Of a stretch of 52,374 nt of DNA, positions 34,611-42,753 are shown one piece after another. Position 1 is the stretch's first letter, and each line of letters begins with the position of its first letter. Location of the stretch: positions 1 through 52,374 of the forward strand of contig NZ_JAKTTI010000031.1 in assembly GCF_022427965.1 (NCBI RefSeq), written 5' to 3'. The notes under the pieces were generated by a model, which searched no databases, was not told the origin of the DNA, and worked only from the letters and a program-made list of their open reading frames with translations. Source of the DNA: Fredinandcohnia quinoae (GTDB lineage Bacteria; Bacillota; Bacilli; Bacillales; Bacillaceae_L). Both the position numbers and the translations under genes were made by a program.

Positions 34611-36245
34611 TTGAACTCTTACATCACAATTAATGATATTTTACAAAGAAAACATTTTGAAAATATTGAAGTAATTGCTGGAAAAGAAGGGCTCTTCCGC
34701 TTAGTTAAATGGGTGCACGTTGTGGAAGTGACAAACATACGCAATCTCCTAAATGGTAATGAATTAATATTATCAACTGGTGTGGCGTGGAAAGATAAGA
34801 AGGAGAATTTTATCTCTCTAGTTGAACAATTAATTGATTCAGAGGCTTCTGGTCTTTGTATCGAAATCGGTACGTATACCTCTTTGATTCCACAAGAAAT
34901 TATCAATATTGCTAATCAATCCCAGTTTCCAATTATACTATTTCATCAGGAAGTCCCTTTTGTTGAGATCACCCAAGATATTCATGGACTCCTAATCAAT
35001 CGTCAATATCAAATGATCTCAGACTTAGAGAACTATTCCCAGGCCTTAAATAAAAAACTATTAACAATTGAGCATTACATTGAAATTCTTAAGTTTATTC
35101 ATCAATATTTGCGTGTTCAAGTCATAATTGAATTTGGTAATAAAGAAATACAATTTATTCCTGAAGTAGCTGATCCGGTTCGTAGAAGACTAGTAGAGTT
35201 AATTGGAAAAAAGGATACCTACCCTGTACCTAACTCAGATGTGATGATCTCTATTGCTAGATTACCAATAAATTTATTAGGCGATAAGTATGCAGAGTTA
35301 ATCATTACTTCTGAAACTAGAGAGTTGTCTGAGTATGATCAACTTATTTTGGATAGGACTGCAACAGCACTTGCACAGCTATTATTAAGAGATCTCTATG
35401 TTGAGGAAAAACGACGGGTTGAAAAAACGGAGTGGTTGAATGGATGGTTAGAAGGAGAGCAGAGTGAAGAATCAATTAAAGAGTATTTGGCTTTTAATAC
35501 CCCTTCAACTAAGCCAAAAGGAGCAGTCGTCTCCATTTGTAAGCTTGATTCATTTGACCTTTATTCGAATACAGATTTAACTTATTTTAAGTTGTTTTTT
35601 CGCGCAATTTTTGAACAACAAGGTTTTTCCCTTTTGGCAATTGAAAAAAGAAATACCATTGTTTTTATCTTTATAAATGAAAGAAGTCCCTCTACATGGA
35701 AAAATCGAATGCAGGAAGGGATTCATAGACTGCTTGAATCTGACTTGCAAATCAGAAATGTGAAGGCAAAGCCAAAAATAGGAGTCGGAAAGTTTGTGGA
35801 AAGACTCACAAGTATAGATAAAAGCTATCAAGCCGCAATTGAAACAATACGTATTCAAGATCGATTATCAACACAAGCCGATAGCCATTTTTATGATGAC
35901 TTACATATTTTTAGACTTATCTCGCTATTAAATCGCCATTTGGATTTAAATGAAATCGTCCTAGAATATTTAGAGCCGGTGATCACCTATGATAAAAGAT
36001 ATAATGGTAAGCTGATGGAAACATTGAAAACATATTTAGCCTGTAATGGCTCTAAGCAAGAAACAGCGAAAAGATTATTCATTGTTAGACAAACATTATA
36101 TCATCGTATACATAAGTTAGAAAAATTATTAGGGAAGGACTTTATGAATCACGAGAAGAGGTTAGCAATCGAATTTATGATTTTATCAAATGAATTTTTA
36201 CTTTCTTCTCAACAGATGAAAAAAATAGAAAGTGATGTATTGTAA
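34611..36245 (+). CDS. PucR-family transcriptional regulator
   Basis: A 544-residue regulator. The N-terminal PucR domain covers residues about 5-125 (ITINDILQRKHFENIEVIAGKEG, VVEVTNIRNLLNGNELILSTG, CIEIGTY). A GGDEF-like middle region follows. The C-terminal HTH_30 is LKTYLACNGSKQETAKRLFIVRQTLYHRIHKLEKLLG. B. subtilis PucR controls purine (allantoin) use; relatives control pyrimidine use. It sits between the uracil-to-carbamoyl-beta-alanine genes and the beta-alanine genes, so it most likely regulates both. The start is TTG 34611 after AAGGGGG. It ends at a T-rich terminator. Confidence 0.9.
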   Translation: MNSYITINDILQRKHFENIEVIAGKEGLFRLVKWVHVVEVTNIRNLLNGNELILSTGVAWKDKKENFISLVEQLIDSEASGLCIEIGTYTSLIPQEIINIANQSQFPIILFHQEVPFVEITQDIHGLLINRQYQMISDLENYSQALNKKLLTIEHYIEILKFIHQYLRVQVIIEFGNKEIQFIPEVADPVRRRLVELIGKKDTYPVPNSDVMISIARLPINLLGDKYAELIITSETRELSEYDQLILDRTATALAQLLLRDLYVEEKRRVEKTEWLNGWLEGEQSEESIKEYLAFNTPSTKPKGAVVSICKLDSFDLYSNTDLTYFKLFFRAIFEQQGFSLLAIEKRNTIVFIFINERSPSTWKNRMQEGIHRLLESDLQIRNVKAKPKIGVGKFVERLTSIDKSYQAAIETIRIQDRLSTQADSHFYDDLHIFRLISLLNRHLDLNEIVLEYLEPVITYDKRYNGKLMETLKTYLACNGSKQETAKRLFIVRQTLYHRIHKLEKLLGKDFMNHEKRLAIEFMILSNEFLLSSQQMKKIESDVL

Positions 36246-36272
36246 CCTACTAATTAATTAGTGGGTTTTTTT
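36244..36272 (+). terminator. Intrinsic terminator after the PucR gene
   Basis: AACCTACTAA (36244-36253) pairs with TTAGTGGGTT (36258-36267) with one G-T pair, followed by a run of Ts. Confidence 0.8.
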
Positions 36273-36336
36273 ACGTCTTATTCTTACTATTCACAATGTG
36301 TAAAAATTACAAGCAGTTATATTACAAATTGTCTAA

Positions 36337-36350
36337 TGAAAGCATTTCCA
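36337..36350. promoter_or_regulatory. Weak cre-like site before the semialdehyde dehydrogenase gene
   Basis: TGAAAGCATTTCCA resembles a CcpA site but lacks the central CG (CA instead). It lies about 70 bp before the start and may mirror the better cre upstream of preT. Confidence 0.3.
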
Positions 36351-36418
36351 AAATGGAGGATAATTTTATATAAGTATTTTCCAAAGATTTTAATAAGATT
36401 TAAGGAGGCTATATTTTA

Positions 36419-37885
36419 ATGACTGTGATAAATAAAAATCTGGCTGTGTTAAAAAATTTTATTAATGGTGAATGGGTTGATGCTATTAGTTCGGAAACGC
36501 TTGATGTACCAAACCCTGCAACTGGCGAAATATTAGTAAAAGTCCCGATTTCCTCAAAAAAGGATGTGGATCTAGCTGTTCATGCTGCACATGAGGCATT
36601 TCAAACATGGAAAAATACTCCCGTACCTAAGCGAGCGAGAATACTATATAAGTACCATTATCTCTTAACTGAAAACCATGAAGAATTAGCGCGTCTTGTT
36701 GTTGAGGAAAATGGGAAAGCATATAAAGAAGCATATGGCGAGGTTCAGAGAGGGATTGAATGTGTTGAATTTGCTGCAGGAGCACCAACATTAATGATGG
36801 GTGAGACGCTTTCAAATATAGCTGAAGATATTGATTCAGAGATGTTTCGCTATCCACTAGGAGTTGTGGGGGGGATTACACCATTTAACTTTCCAATGAT
36901 GGTTCCGACTTGGATGTTTCCATTGGCAATCGCATGTGGAAATACATTCGTTTTAAAGCCTTCTGAACGGACCCCTATTTTAGCAAATAAATTAGTTGAA
37001 TTGTTCGCTGAAGCAGGAGCACCAAAAGGAGTATTAAATATAGTGCATGGTGCACATGATGTTGTTAATGGGTTACTCGATCATGAGGATGTGAAGGCGA
37101 TTTCCTTCGTAGGATCTCAACCGGTTGCAAAATATGTATATGAGCGAGCTGCTGCTCAAGGGAAACGAGTTCAAGCATTGTCTGGTGCCAAAAATCACCA
37201 CATCGTTATGCCTGATGCCGATATGAATAAGGCTGTCGCAAACGTTATTAGTTCTGCTTATGGAAGTGCAGGTCAACGCTGTATGGCATGTAGTGCAGTC
37301 GTAATTGTTGGTGATGGTGATGAGTTTGTGACAGCACTTAAACAGAAGGCGGATGATCTAATTATCGGGAACGGTATAGATGATGAAGTGTTGCTCACAC
37401 CTGTTATTAGGGATTCACACCGAATGAAAGTACTAGATTATATTAAGAAAGGCTTAGAAGAGGGAGCTTCTTTAATTAGAGATGGTAGGAAAGAAATGGA
37501 TGAAATGCAAGATGGAACATTCTTTGGAGCTACTATTTTTGACTATGTGACACCTGAGATGACGATTGCAAAGGAAGAAATTTTTGCTCCAGTTCTGAGT
37601 CTTTTACGTGCAAAAGATTTAGATGATGGACTTGAATTTATTCGTAAATCTCGCTTTGGCAATGGAGCAACAATTTATACAAAGGATGCAAAGGCTGTAC
37701 GCCAATTTAGAGAAGAAGCGGATGCTGGAATGCTTGGAATAAATGTCGGGGTACCTGCGACTATGGCATTCTTCCCGTTCTCTGGCTGGAAGGATTCGTT
37801 TTATGGTGACCTCCATGTAAACGGAAAAGACGGAGTAAACTTCTTCACGCGAAAAAAGATGATTACTTCTAGATTTGATTATTAA
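36419..37885 (+). CDS. mmsA: CoA-acylating (methyl)malonate-semialdehyde dehydrogenase
   Basis: A 488-residue aldehyde dehydrogenase of the MMSDH class, which converts malonate semialdehyde (from uracil) or methylmalonate semialdehyde (from thymine) with CoA and NAD to acetyl-CoA or propionyl-CoA. Class markers are TPFNFPMMVPTWMFPLAIACGN, FVGSQPVAKYVYE, ALSGAKNHHIVMPDAD and the catalytic Cys of GQRCMACSA. Length equals IolA/MmsA. ATG 36419 follows TAAGGAGG. It is 30 bp before the aminotransferase gene, which makes its substrate, so the two form the lower half of the pathway. Confidence 0.92.
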   Translation: MTVINKNLAVLKNFINGEWVDAISSETLDVPNPATGEILVKVPISSKKDVDLAVHAAHEAFQTWKNTPVPKRARILYKYHYLLTENHEELARLVVEENGKAYKEAYGEVQRGIECVEFAAGAPTLMMGETLSNIAEDIDSEMFRYPLGVVGGITPFNFPMMVPTWMFPLAIACGNTFVLKPSERTPILANKLVELFAEAGAPKGVLNIVHGAHDVVNGLLDHEDVKAISFVGSQPVAKYVYERAAAQGKRVQALSGAKNHHIVMPDADMNKAVANVISSAYGSAGQRCMACSAVVIVGDGDEFVTALKQKADDLIIGNGIDDEVLLTPVIRDSHRMKVLDYIKKGLEEGASLIRDGRKEMDEMQDGTFFGATIFDYVTPEMTIAKEEIFAPVLSLLRAKDLDDGLEFIRKSRFGNGATIYTKDAKAVRQFREEADAGMLGINVGVPATMAFFPFSGWKDSFYGDLHVNGKDGVNFFTRKKMITSRFDY

Positions 37886-37915
37886 AATAGAGTGCAAAAA
37901 GGAGGATAAAAGGGC

Positions 37916-39268
37916 ATGGCTAGCACCTCACAAAGTGAAAACTTGTTAACCAAGGATGCAGAATTTGTATGGCATGCAATGAGACCGTATAGCCCTGGTG
38001 CAACATTAATTGTGGAAAAAGCGGAAGGGTCTTGGGTTACCGATCAAAATGGTCAGCGATTTTTAGATGCAATGTCAGGATTATGGTGTGTAAATGTTGG
38101 TTATGGCAGAACGGAACTTGCCGAGGCTGCATATGAGCAATTAAAAGAAATGGCCTATTTTCCACTTACCCATAGTCATGCACCAGCTATAAGACTAGCG
38201 GAAAAATTAAATGAAATGCTAGGAGAAGAATATGTCATCTTCTTTTCAAATAGTGGGTCAGAGGCAAATGAAACAGCATTTAAGATTGCTAGACAATATC
38301 ATCAACAGAAAGGAGAGTATGGTAGGTACAAGTTCATATCCAGGTATCGCGCTTATCATGGCAATTCCATGGGTGCTCTTGCTGCAACCGGTCAAGCACA
38401 ACGTAAATATAAATACGAGCCATTAGCACCGGGATTTATTCATGTTGCTCCACCTGACCTTTATCGTTCCTCTGATAAGGTTGATAGTAAGCCAATGAAT
38501 TTGGAATCTGTTAAAGATATCGATCGAGTGATGACTTGGGAATTAAGTGAAACAATCGCTGGTGTCATAATGGAACCGATTATTACTGGTGGTGGAGTCA
38601 TCGTTCCCCCGGATGGATATATGTCAGGTGTAAAAGAGGTTTGTGAAAAACATGGTGCACTACTAATAGTGGATGAGGTCATTTGTGGATTTGGCCGAAC
38701 AGGGAAACCATTTGGCTTTATGAACTACGGAGTGAGGCCGGATATTATCACAATGGCCAAAGGAATCACTAGTGCATACCTTCCTTTATCAGCAACTGCT
38801 GTTAAAAAAGAAATTTACGAATCCTTTAAGGGTTCTGAGGAGTACGATTACTTCAGGCACGTGAATACATTTGGAGGAAACCCTGCTGCATGTGCACTTG
38901 CTCTAAAGAATCTAGAGATTATGGAAAGTGAAAAATTATTTGACCGTTCAAGGGAAATGGGCGAGTATTTGAAACAAAGCTTATTAGATGCGTTGGCGGA
39001 GCATCCATACGTTGGGGATATAAGGGGAAAAGGCTTGTTAGTCGGAATAGAGCTTGTTACAGATAAGGCGACAAAAGAACCCCTTGAAACAGCATTGGTC
39101 AATAAAGTAATCGGAGGCTGCAAACAGAAGGGGCTTATCATTGGAAAAAATGGAGCGACAGTTGCTGGATATAACAATGTGTTAACTTTAGCACCTCCAT
39201 TAAATATTACTAATAAAGACCTTGATTTTATTATTGAGACAGTAACAGAGCAAATAAAAACAATTTAA
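37916..39268 (+). CDS. Class III omega-aminotransferase, probable beta-alanine transaminase
   Basis: A 450-residue PLP enzyme. Class III motifs are FSNSGSEANETAFKIARQY, RYRAYHGNSMGALAATG, VDEVICGFGRTG with the PLP-contacting Asp, and MAKGITSAYLPLSAT with the Schiff-base Lys. It fits the omega-amino acid:pyruvate group. Position after the semialdehyde dehydrogenase in a pyrimidine cluster indicates that it converts beta-alanine (or beta-aminoisobutyrate) to the semialdehyde. Other amine substrates such as GABA are possible in this family. ATG 37916 follows GGAGGATAA. It ends at a terminator. Confidence 0.9.
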   Translation: MASTSQSENLLTKDAEFVWHAMRPYSPGATLIVEKAEGSWVTDQNGQRFLDAMSGLWCVNVGYGRTELAEAAYEQLKEMAYFPLTHSHAPAIRLAEKLNEMLGEEYVIFFSNSGSEANETAFKIARQYHQQKGEYGRYKFISRYRAYHGNSMGALAATGQAQRKYKYEPLAPGFIHVAPPDLYRSSDKVDSKPMNLESVKDIDRVMTWELSETIAGVIMEPIITGGGVIVPPDGYMSGVKEVCEKHGALLIVDEVICGFGRTGKPFGFMNYGVRPDIITMAKGITSAYLPLSATAVKKEIYESFKGSEEYDYFRHVNTFGGNPAACALALKNLEIMESEKLFDRSREMGEYLKQSLLDALAEHPYVGDIRGKGLLVGIELVTDKATKEPLETALVNKVIGGCKQKGLIIGKNGATVAGYNNVLTLAPPLNITNKDLDFIIETVTEQIKTI

Positions 39269-39288
39269 AAAATTTTTATATAAACAAT

Positions 39289-39322
39289 AGCGACCTATAG
39301 TTTCGGTCGCTTTCTTAATTTT
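39289..39322 (+). terminator. Intrinsic terminator after the aminotransferase gene
   Basis: AGCGACC (39289-39295) pairs with GGTCGCT (39305-39311), followed by TTCTTAATTTT. Confidence 0.8.
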
Positions 39323-39398
39323 GTGCAAATTTAAACTAGAACATCTCAACATAGTCATTTAAAATAAATACCATATGAATGATTGGGAGGAAATAATA

Positions 39399-40541
39399 AT
39401 GTCTGTTGTTAAAATTACCGAAGATCGTTATAGGGAATCAATGAGATTATCAGAATATGCATTTCAGTATAAAATTCTAAAGGAAGATATTGAAAAGCGT
39501 CTTGAGAATATGAAAAACCATCAAATATTTGGTGTATATGAGGAAGACCAACTGGTTGCAAAGCTTAACCTTCTTTCACTTCATATAAATATTGGTGAGC
39601 GCATTCTAAAAATGGGTGGAATTGCAGGTGTTGCAACATATCCAGAGTTTAGAAGAAGAGGTTATGTAAAAGAAATGCTCACAGATGTTCTGATGAAAAT
39701 GAGAGCAAATGGTCAAACTGTTTCTATGCTCCACCCTTTTTCAGTTTCCTTTTATCGAAAATATGGATGGGAGCTTTTTAGTAATCGTCTTAAAACATCA
39801 ATGAAAAAGGCAGATTTAGTTATGCATGCTGCTGCCCCAGGGACAATTAAGAGGTATACAGAAAATACTCCAGTCCAAGAAGTAGCAAGGGTATATGAGC
39901 AGTATGTCAGAGGTTTTTCTGGAATGTTGGTCCGTACAGAGGATTGGTGGGAAAATGTTATTGATGATCTAAATTGTGCCATTTATTTTGACTGTGATAA
40001 CAGCCTTAAGGGCTATATGCTCTATTCTATCAAGGATTCGAAGATGGAGGTTGAGGAATTCATTGCCGTTTCGAGTGAAGCGAGGAGTGGACTATGGAAT
40101 TTTATCTGTCAGCATGATTCAATGATTGATGATCTTGAGATCATTACTTATGAAAAAGAACCATTATTGTTCTCATTGGAGAATCAAAAAATTAAAAGGG
40201 AGCTGACCCCGTATTTTATGGTTCGAATTGTTGATGTGGAAGAATTTTTAAAGCAATATCAATTTTATAACCAAGCAAGGATTGTACTTGAGGTCACAGA
40301 TCCTCATGCTCCGTGGAATGAGAAGTCTTTTTCGATCAACGATAACGAAGTAACAATCGTAGATAGTGGAGATTATCCAAAAGTCAAACTGTCGATTAAT
40401 GCATTGTCAACAATCCTTTTTGGCTATAAACGTCCACTAGAACTTTTTCAAATAGGAATGATAACTGGTGATGAAGAGGAAATTCGGAAATTAGAAAACT
40501 TTATTCCACAGCATAATGCATATTTCTATGATTTCTTCTAA
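39399..40541 (+). CDS. Eis-like GNAT N-acetyltransferase
   Basis: A 380-residue protein with the Eis layout. The N-terminal GNAT domain has the acetyl-CoA loop (GGIAGVATYPEFRRRGYVKEML, R/Q-x-x-G-x-G/A type) and LHPFSVSFYRKYGWE. A second GNAT-like region follows. The SCP2-like C-terminal domain ends in an aromatic residue (YFYDFF), matching the C-terminal carboxylate role in Eis. Family members acetylate amino groups of varied small molecules, including aminoglycosides. ATG 39399 follows GGGAGG; an earlier ATG 39375 lacks a site. It is 26 bp before the S58 hydrolase gene, so cotranscribed. The substrate is unknown. Confidence 0.87.
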   Translation: MSVVKITEDRYRESMRLSEYAFQYKILKEDIEKRLENMKNHQIFGVYEEDQLVAKLNLLSLHINIGERILKMGGIAGVATYPEFRRRGYVKEMLTDVLMKMRANGQTVSMLHPFSVSFYRKYGWELFSNRLKTSMKKADLVMHAAAPGTIKRYTENTPVQEVARVYEQYVRGFSGMLVRTEDWWENVIDDLNCAIYFDCDNSLKGYMLYSIKDSKMEVEEFIAVSSEARSGLWNFICQHDSMIDDLEIITYEKEPLLFSLENQKIKRELTPYFMVRIVDVEEFLKQYQFYNQARIVLEVTDPHAPWNEKSFSINDNEVTIVDSGDYPKVKLSINALSTILFGYKRPLELFQIGMITGDEEEIRKLENFIPQHNAYFYDFF

Positions 40542-40567
40542 TTGCAATTTTCGAAGGAGATTGCCAC

Positions 40568-41626
40568 ATGCAAAAAAGAATTAGAGATTATGGTATTAAA
40601 ATAGGTAAACATCCAACAGGTAAACTAAATAAAATCTCTGATGTTGCTGGAGTAACTGTTGGTCATTCAACCATTAAAAAAGCGGGAATTCAAACAGGAG
40701 TAACAGCAATCTTTCCACATGGTGAAAATATATTTATCAATAAAGTCATTGGTGCTACATATGCTATGAATGGGTTTGGTAAGACAGTAGGAACACTTCA
40801 GGTTGAGGAATTGGGGACCATTGAAACACCAATATTATTAACTAACACATTAAGTATTGGAGAATGTGCAAACAGTCTTATTTCTTATATGCTTGAACAA
40901 AATAGAGGAATTGGTATTACTACTGGAACTGTTAATCCACTTGTTGGGGAATGTAATGATATGTTTTTAAATGATATTCGTAGTCAAGCGATTCGTAAGG
41001 AGCATGTATATGAAGCGTTACATACAGCTTCAGCTGAGTTTGAAGAAGGAAGTGTTGGTGCTGGAACCGGTATGCGCTGCTTTGGATTGAAAGGAGGTAT
41101 CGGTTCATCCTCAAGGGTGATCTCTTATCCCCATGGTACCTATACGATTGGAGTTCTTGTATTGTCAAATTTCGGGGAGCTTGATCAATTTAGAATGAAT
41201 GGACTACATGTTGGTGAGGTCCTAAAAGAGAAAGTTCCTAGTCAGCCATCAGGGGCTGATAAAGGTTCCATTATGATTGTCATTGCAACTGATTTGCCAA
41301 TTACATCACGACAGCTTAAGCGGATAATTAAAAGAGCAAGTGTTGGACTCAGTCGGACTGGATCCTATATCGGAAATGGTAGTGGAGATATTTTTATTGG
41401 TTTTTCAACTGCTAATCGCATTAATCATGTCCCTACTGACACAATTTTATCATTAAGATGCATTCATGAGGATGATATAGATGAGACATTTAAAGTAGTA
41501 GCAGATGCTACAGAAGAAGCTATTTTAAATTCTTTGATTACTGCTACTACGACGGTAGGGAGAATGGGAAATATAGTGTTTTCCTTAAATGAATATATCC
41601 ATGATTTATTACTAGAAGGGAAGTGA
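40568..41626 (+). CDS. DmpA/BapA-type P1 (S58) family aminopeptidase
   Basis: A 352-residue self-cleaving N-terminal-nucleophile hydrolase of family S58. The predicted cleavage and nucleophile are at Gly233-Ser234 in ADKGSIMIVIATD, matching the GS motif of DmpA and BapA. The N-terminal KISDVAGVTVGHST, TNTLSIGEC and VGAGTGMRCFGLKGGIGSSS are typical. No signal peptide, so cytoplasmic. DmpA acts as an L-aminopeptidase/D-amidase, and BapA releases N-terminal beta-amino acids such as beta-alanine. ATG 40568 follows AAGGAG; the next gene starts 4 bp after its stop. It lies next to the beta-alanine catabolism genes; the link is inference. Confidence 0.9.
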   Translation: MQKRIRDYGIKIGKHPTGKLNKISDVAGVTVGHSTIKKAGIQTGVTAIFPHGENIFINKVIGATYAMNGFGKTVGTLQVEELGTIETPILLTNTLSIGECANSLISYMLEQNRGIGITTGTVNPLVGECNDMFLNDIRSQAIRKEHVYEALHTASAEFEEGSVGAGTGMRCFGLKGGIGSSSRVISYPHGTYTIGVLVLSNFGELDQFRMNGLHVGEVLKEKVPSQPSGADKGSIMIVIATDLPITSRQLKRIIKRASVGLSRTGSYIGNGSGDIFIGFSTANRINHVPTDTILSLRCIHEDDIDETFKVVADATEEAILNSLITATTTVGRMGNIVFSLNEYIHDLLLEGK

Positions 41627-41630
41627 ACAC

Positions 41631-42332
41631 ATGAAAAAGCCAATCATTGGAATCACTTCACATGTAGAGTTAGATTATAAACATAGTCTTTCAAATGATT
41701 ATATCCAATCCGTAATACAAGCAGGTGGCTTACCTGTCATCTTACCGATTGGAATTGATACAGATATTGATCAGCTTACAGAAATGATTGATGGCCTTGT
41801 TGTGACAGGAGGTGGGGATATCGACCCGACCTTATTTGACGAGGAGCCACATCCAAATTTAGGAATGATTTCTCCTGGCCGGGATCTTTTTGAAATCGCA
41901 ATCATTCAACATATGCTAAATGTTGATAAACCAATTCTTGCAATTTGTCGGGGGATACAAATTCTTAACATTTCGATAGGGGGCGACATGTACCAGGATA
42001 TATACAGTCAAATTAATCAAAATTTATTACAGCATACACAAAAAGCAACACGTTCTCATCTCGCACATTATGTGGTAGCGGAGGAATCTACTCTTTTGAA
42101 AGATATTATAGGTATTAAGAAATTTAGAGTAAATACGTACCATCATCAAGCTGTCCGAAATGTACCAAAACCATTCATCATATCAGGAGTTGCATCAGAC
42201 GGCATTATAGAAGCGATTGAGAGTATAAGGCATCAATTTGTGTTAGGAGTTCAATGGCACCCTGAAGCATTGGCAGTGAAAGGTGATGAATTTGCACAAC
42301 GTATTTTTAATAGATTTATAAAAAGCTGTTAA
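41631..42332 (+). CDS. C26 family gamma-glutamyl hydrolase-like protein (PuuD type)
   Basis: A 233-residue class I glutamine-amidotransferase-like hydrolase. The nucleophile Cys106 lies in AICRGIQILNISIGG; the catalytic His/Glu lie in GVQWHPE; GGGDIDPTLFDEEPH is the PuuD/C26 signature. Members hydrolyse gamma-glutamyl amides such as gamma-glutamyl-GABA. There are no other putrescine-pathway genes here. ATG 41631 starts 4 bp after the S58 hydrolase stop, so the two are translated together. The acetyltransferase-S58-C26 trio is consistent with amide turnover, but substrate and pathway are unknown. Confidence 0.88.
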   Translation: MKKPIIGITSHVELDYKHSLSNDYIQSVIQAGGLPVILPIGIDTDIDQLTEMIDGLVVTGGGDIDPTLFDEEPHPNLGMISPGRDLFEIAIIQHMLNVDKPILAICRGIQILNISIGGDMYQDIYSQINQNLLQHTQKATRSHLAHYVVAEESTLLKDIIGIKKFRVNTYHHQAVRNVPKPFIISGVASDGIIEAIESIRHQFVLGVQWHPEALAVKGDEFAQRIFNRFIKSC

Positions 42333-42341
42333 GCACTATCT

Positions 42342-42659
42342 TTAGCGCCAAAACTCAAGAAACTCATAGTATTCAGTTGGAACCTTTTGAATGATTTCTC
42401 CATGTTTATCTTTATAAACCTCATACTCTTGATATGTTTCAACGGTATTTCCATTGACAACCTGTGTATCTACTAAAACCATTTCTAACGATGGTATCAG
42501 ATTTTCTAGATTTTCATTTTCAACTTTGGCATCCACCTGTTCATCAGGCGACAACCCTGAAAAAACAATTGTTTCTTTATTTTTTACAACCTCAGATTCG
42601 ATAAAACTAATTATACCTAAAATTATTATTAATCCTAAACAAGCAGCAATTTTTTTCAA
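42342..42659 (-). CDS. Small exported or membrane-anchored protein of unknown function
   Basis: A 105-residue protein. MKKIAACLGLIIILGIISFIE forms an N-terminal membrane anchor or uncleaved signal; no lipobox fits well, although Cys7 is present inside the helix. The rest is acidic and probably extracytoplasmic, with a beta-rich end (VNGNTVETYQEYEVYKDKHGE). The start is TTG 42659, 9 bp after AAAAGGAG. It lies 94 bp downstream of the KinB-like kinase on the same strand, where B. subtilis has the kinase partner gene kapB, but I see no similarity to KapB. Convergent with the C26 gene. Confidence 0.68.
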   Translation of the reverse strand: MKKIAACLGLIIILGIISFIESEVVKNKETIVFSGLSPDEQVDAKVENENLENLIPSLEMVLVDTQVVNGNTVETYQEYEVYKDKHGEIIQKVPTEYYEFLEFWR

Positions 42660-42753
42660 TGAAACCTACTCCTTTTAATCATCTTATTAAAAATATATGC
42701 ATGTCTCATAATCTTAGGACAAAATAAAAGCCGAACTCTATTGAGCTGGATTA

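Noticed and set aside
41631-42332. Calling the C26 protein the missing beta-ureidopropionase
   Set aside because: The fold and motifs are those of gamma-glutamyl hydrolases; no known carbamoyl-beta-alanine hydrolase has this fold. Kept only as a test candidate.
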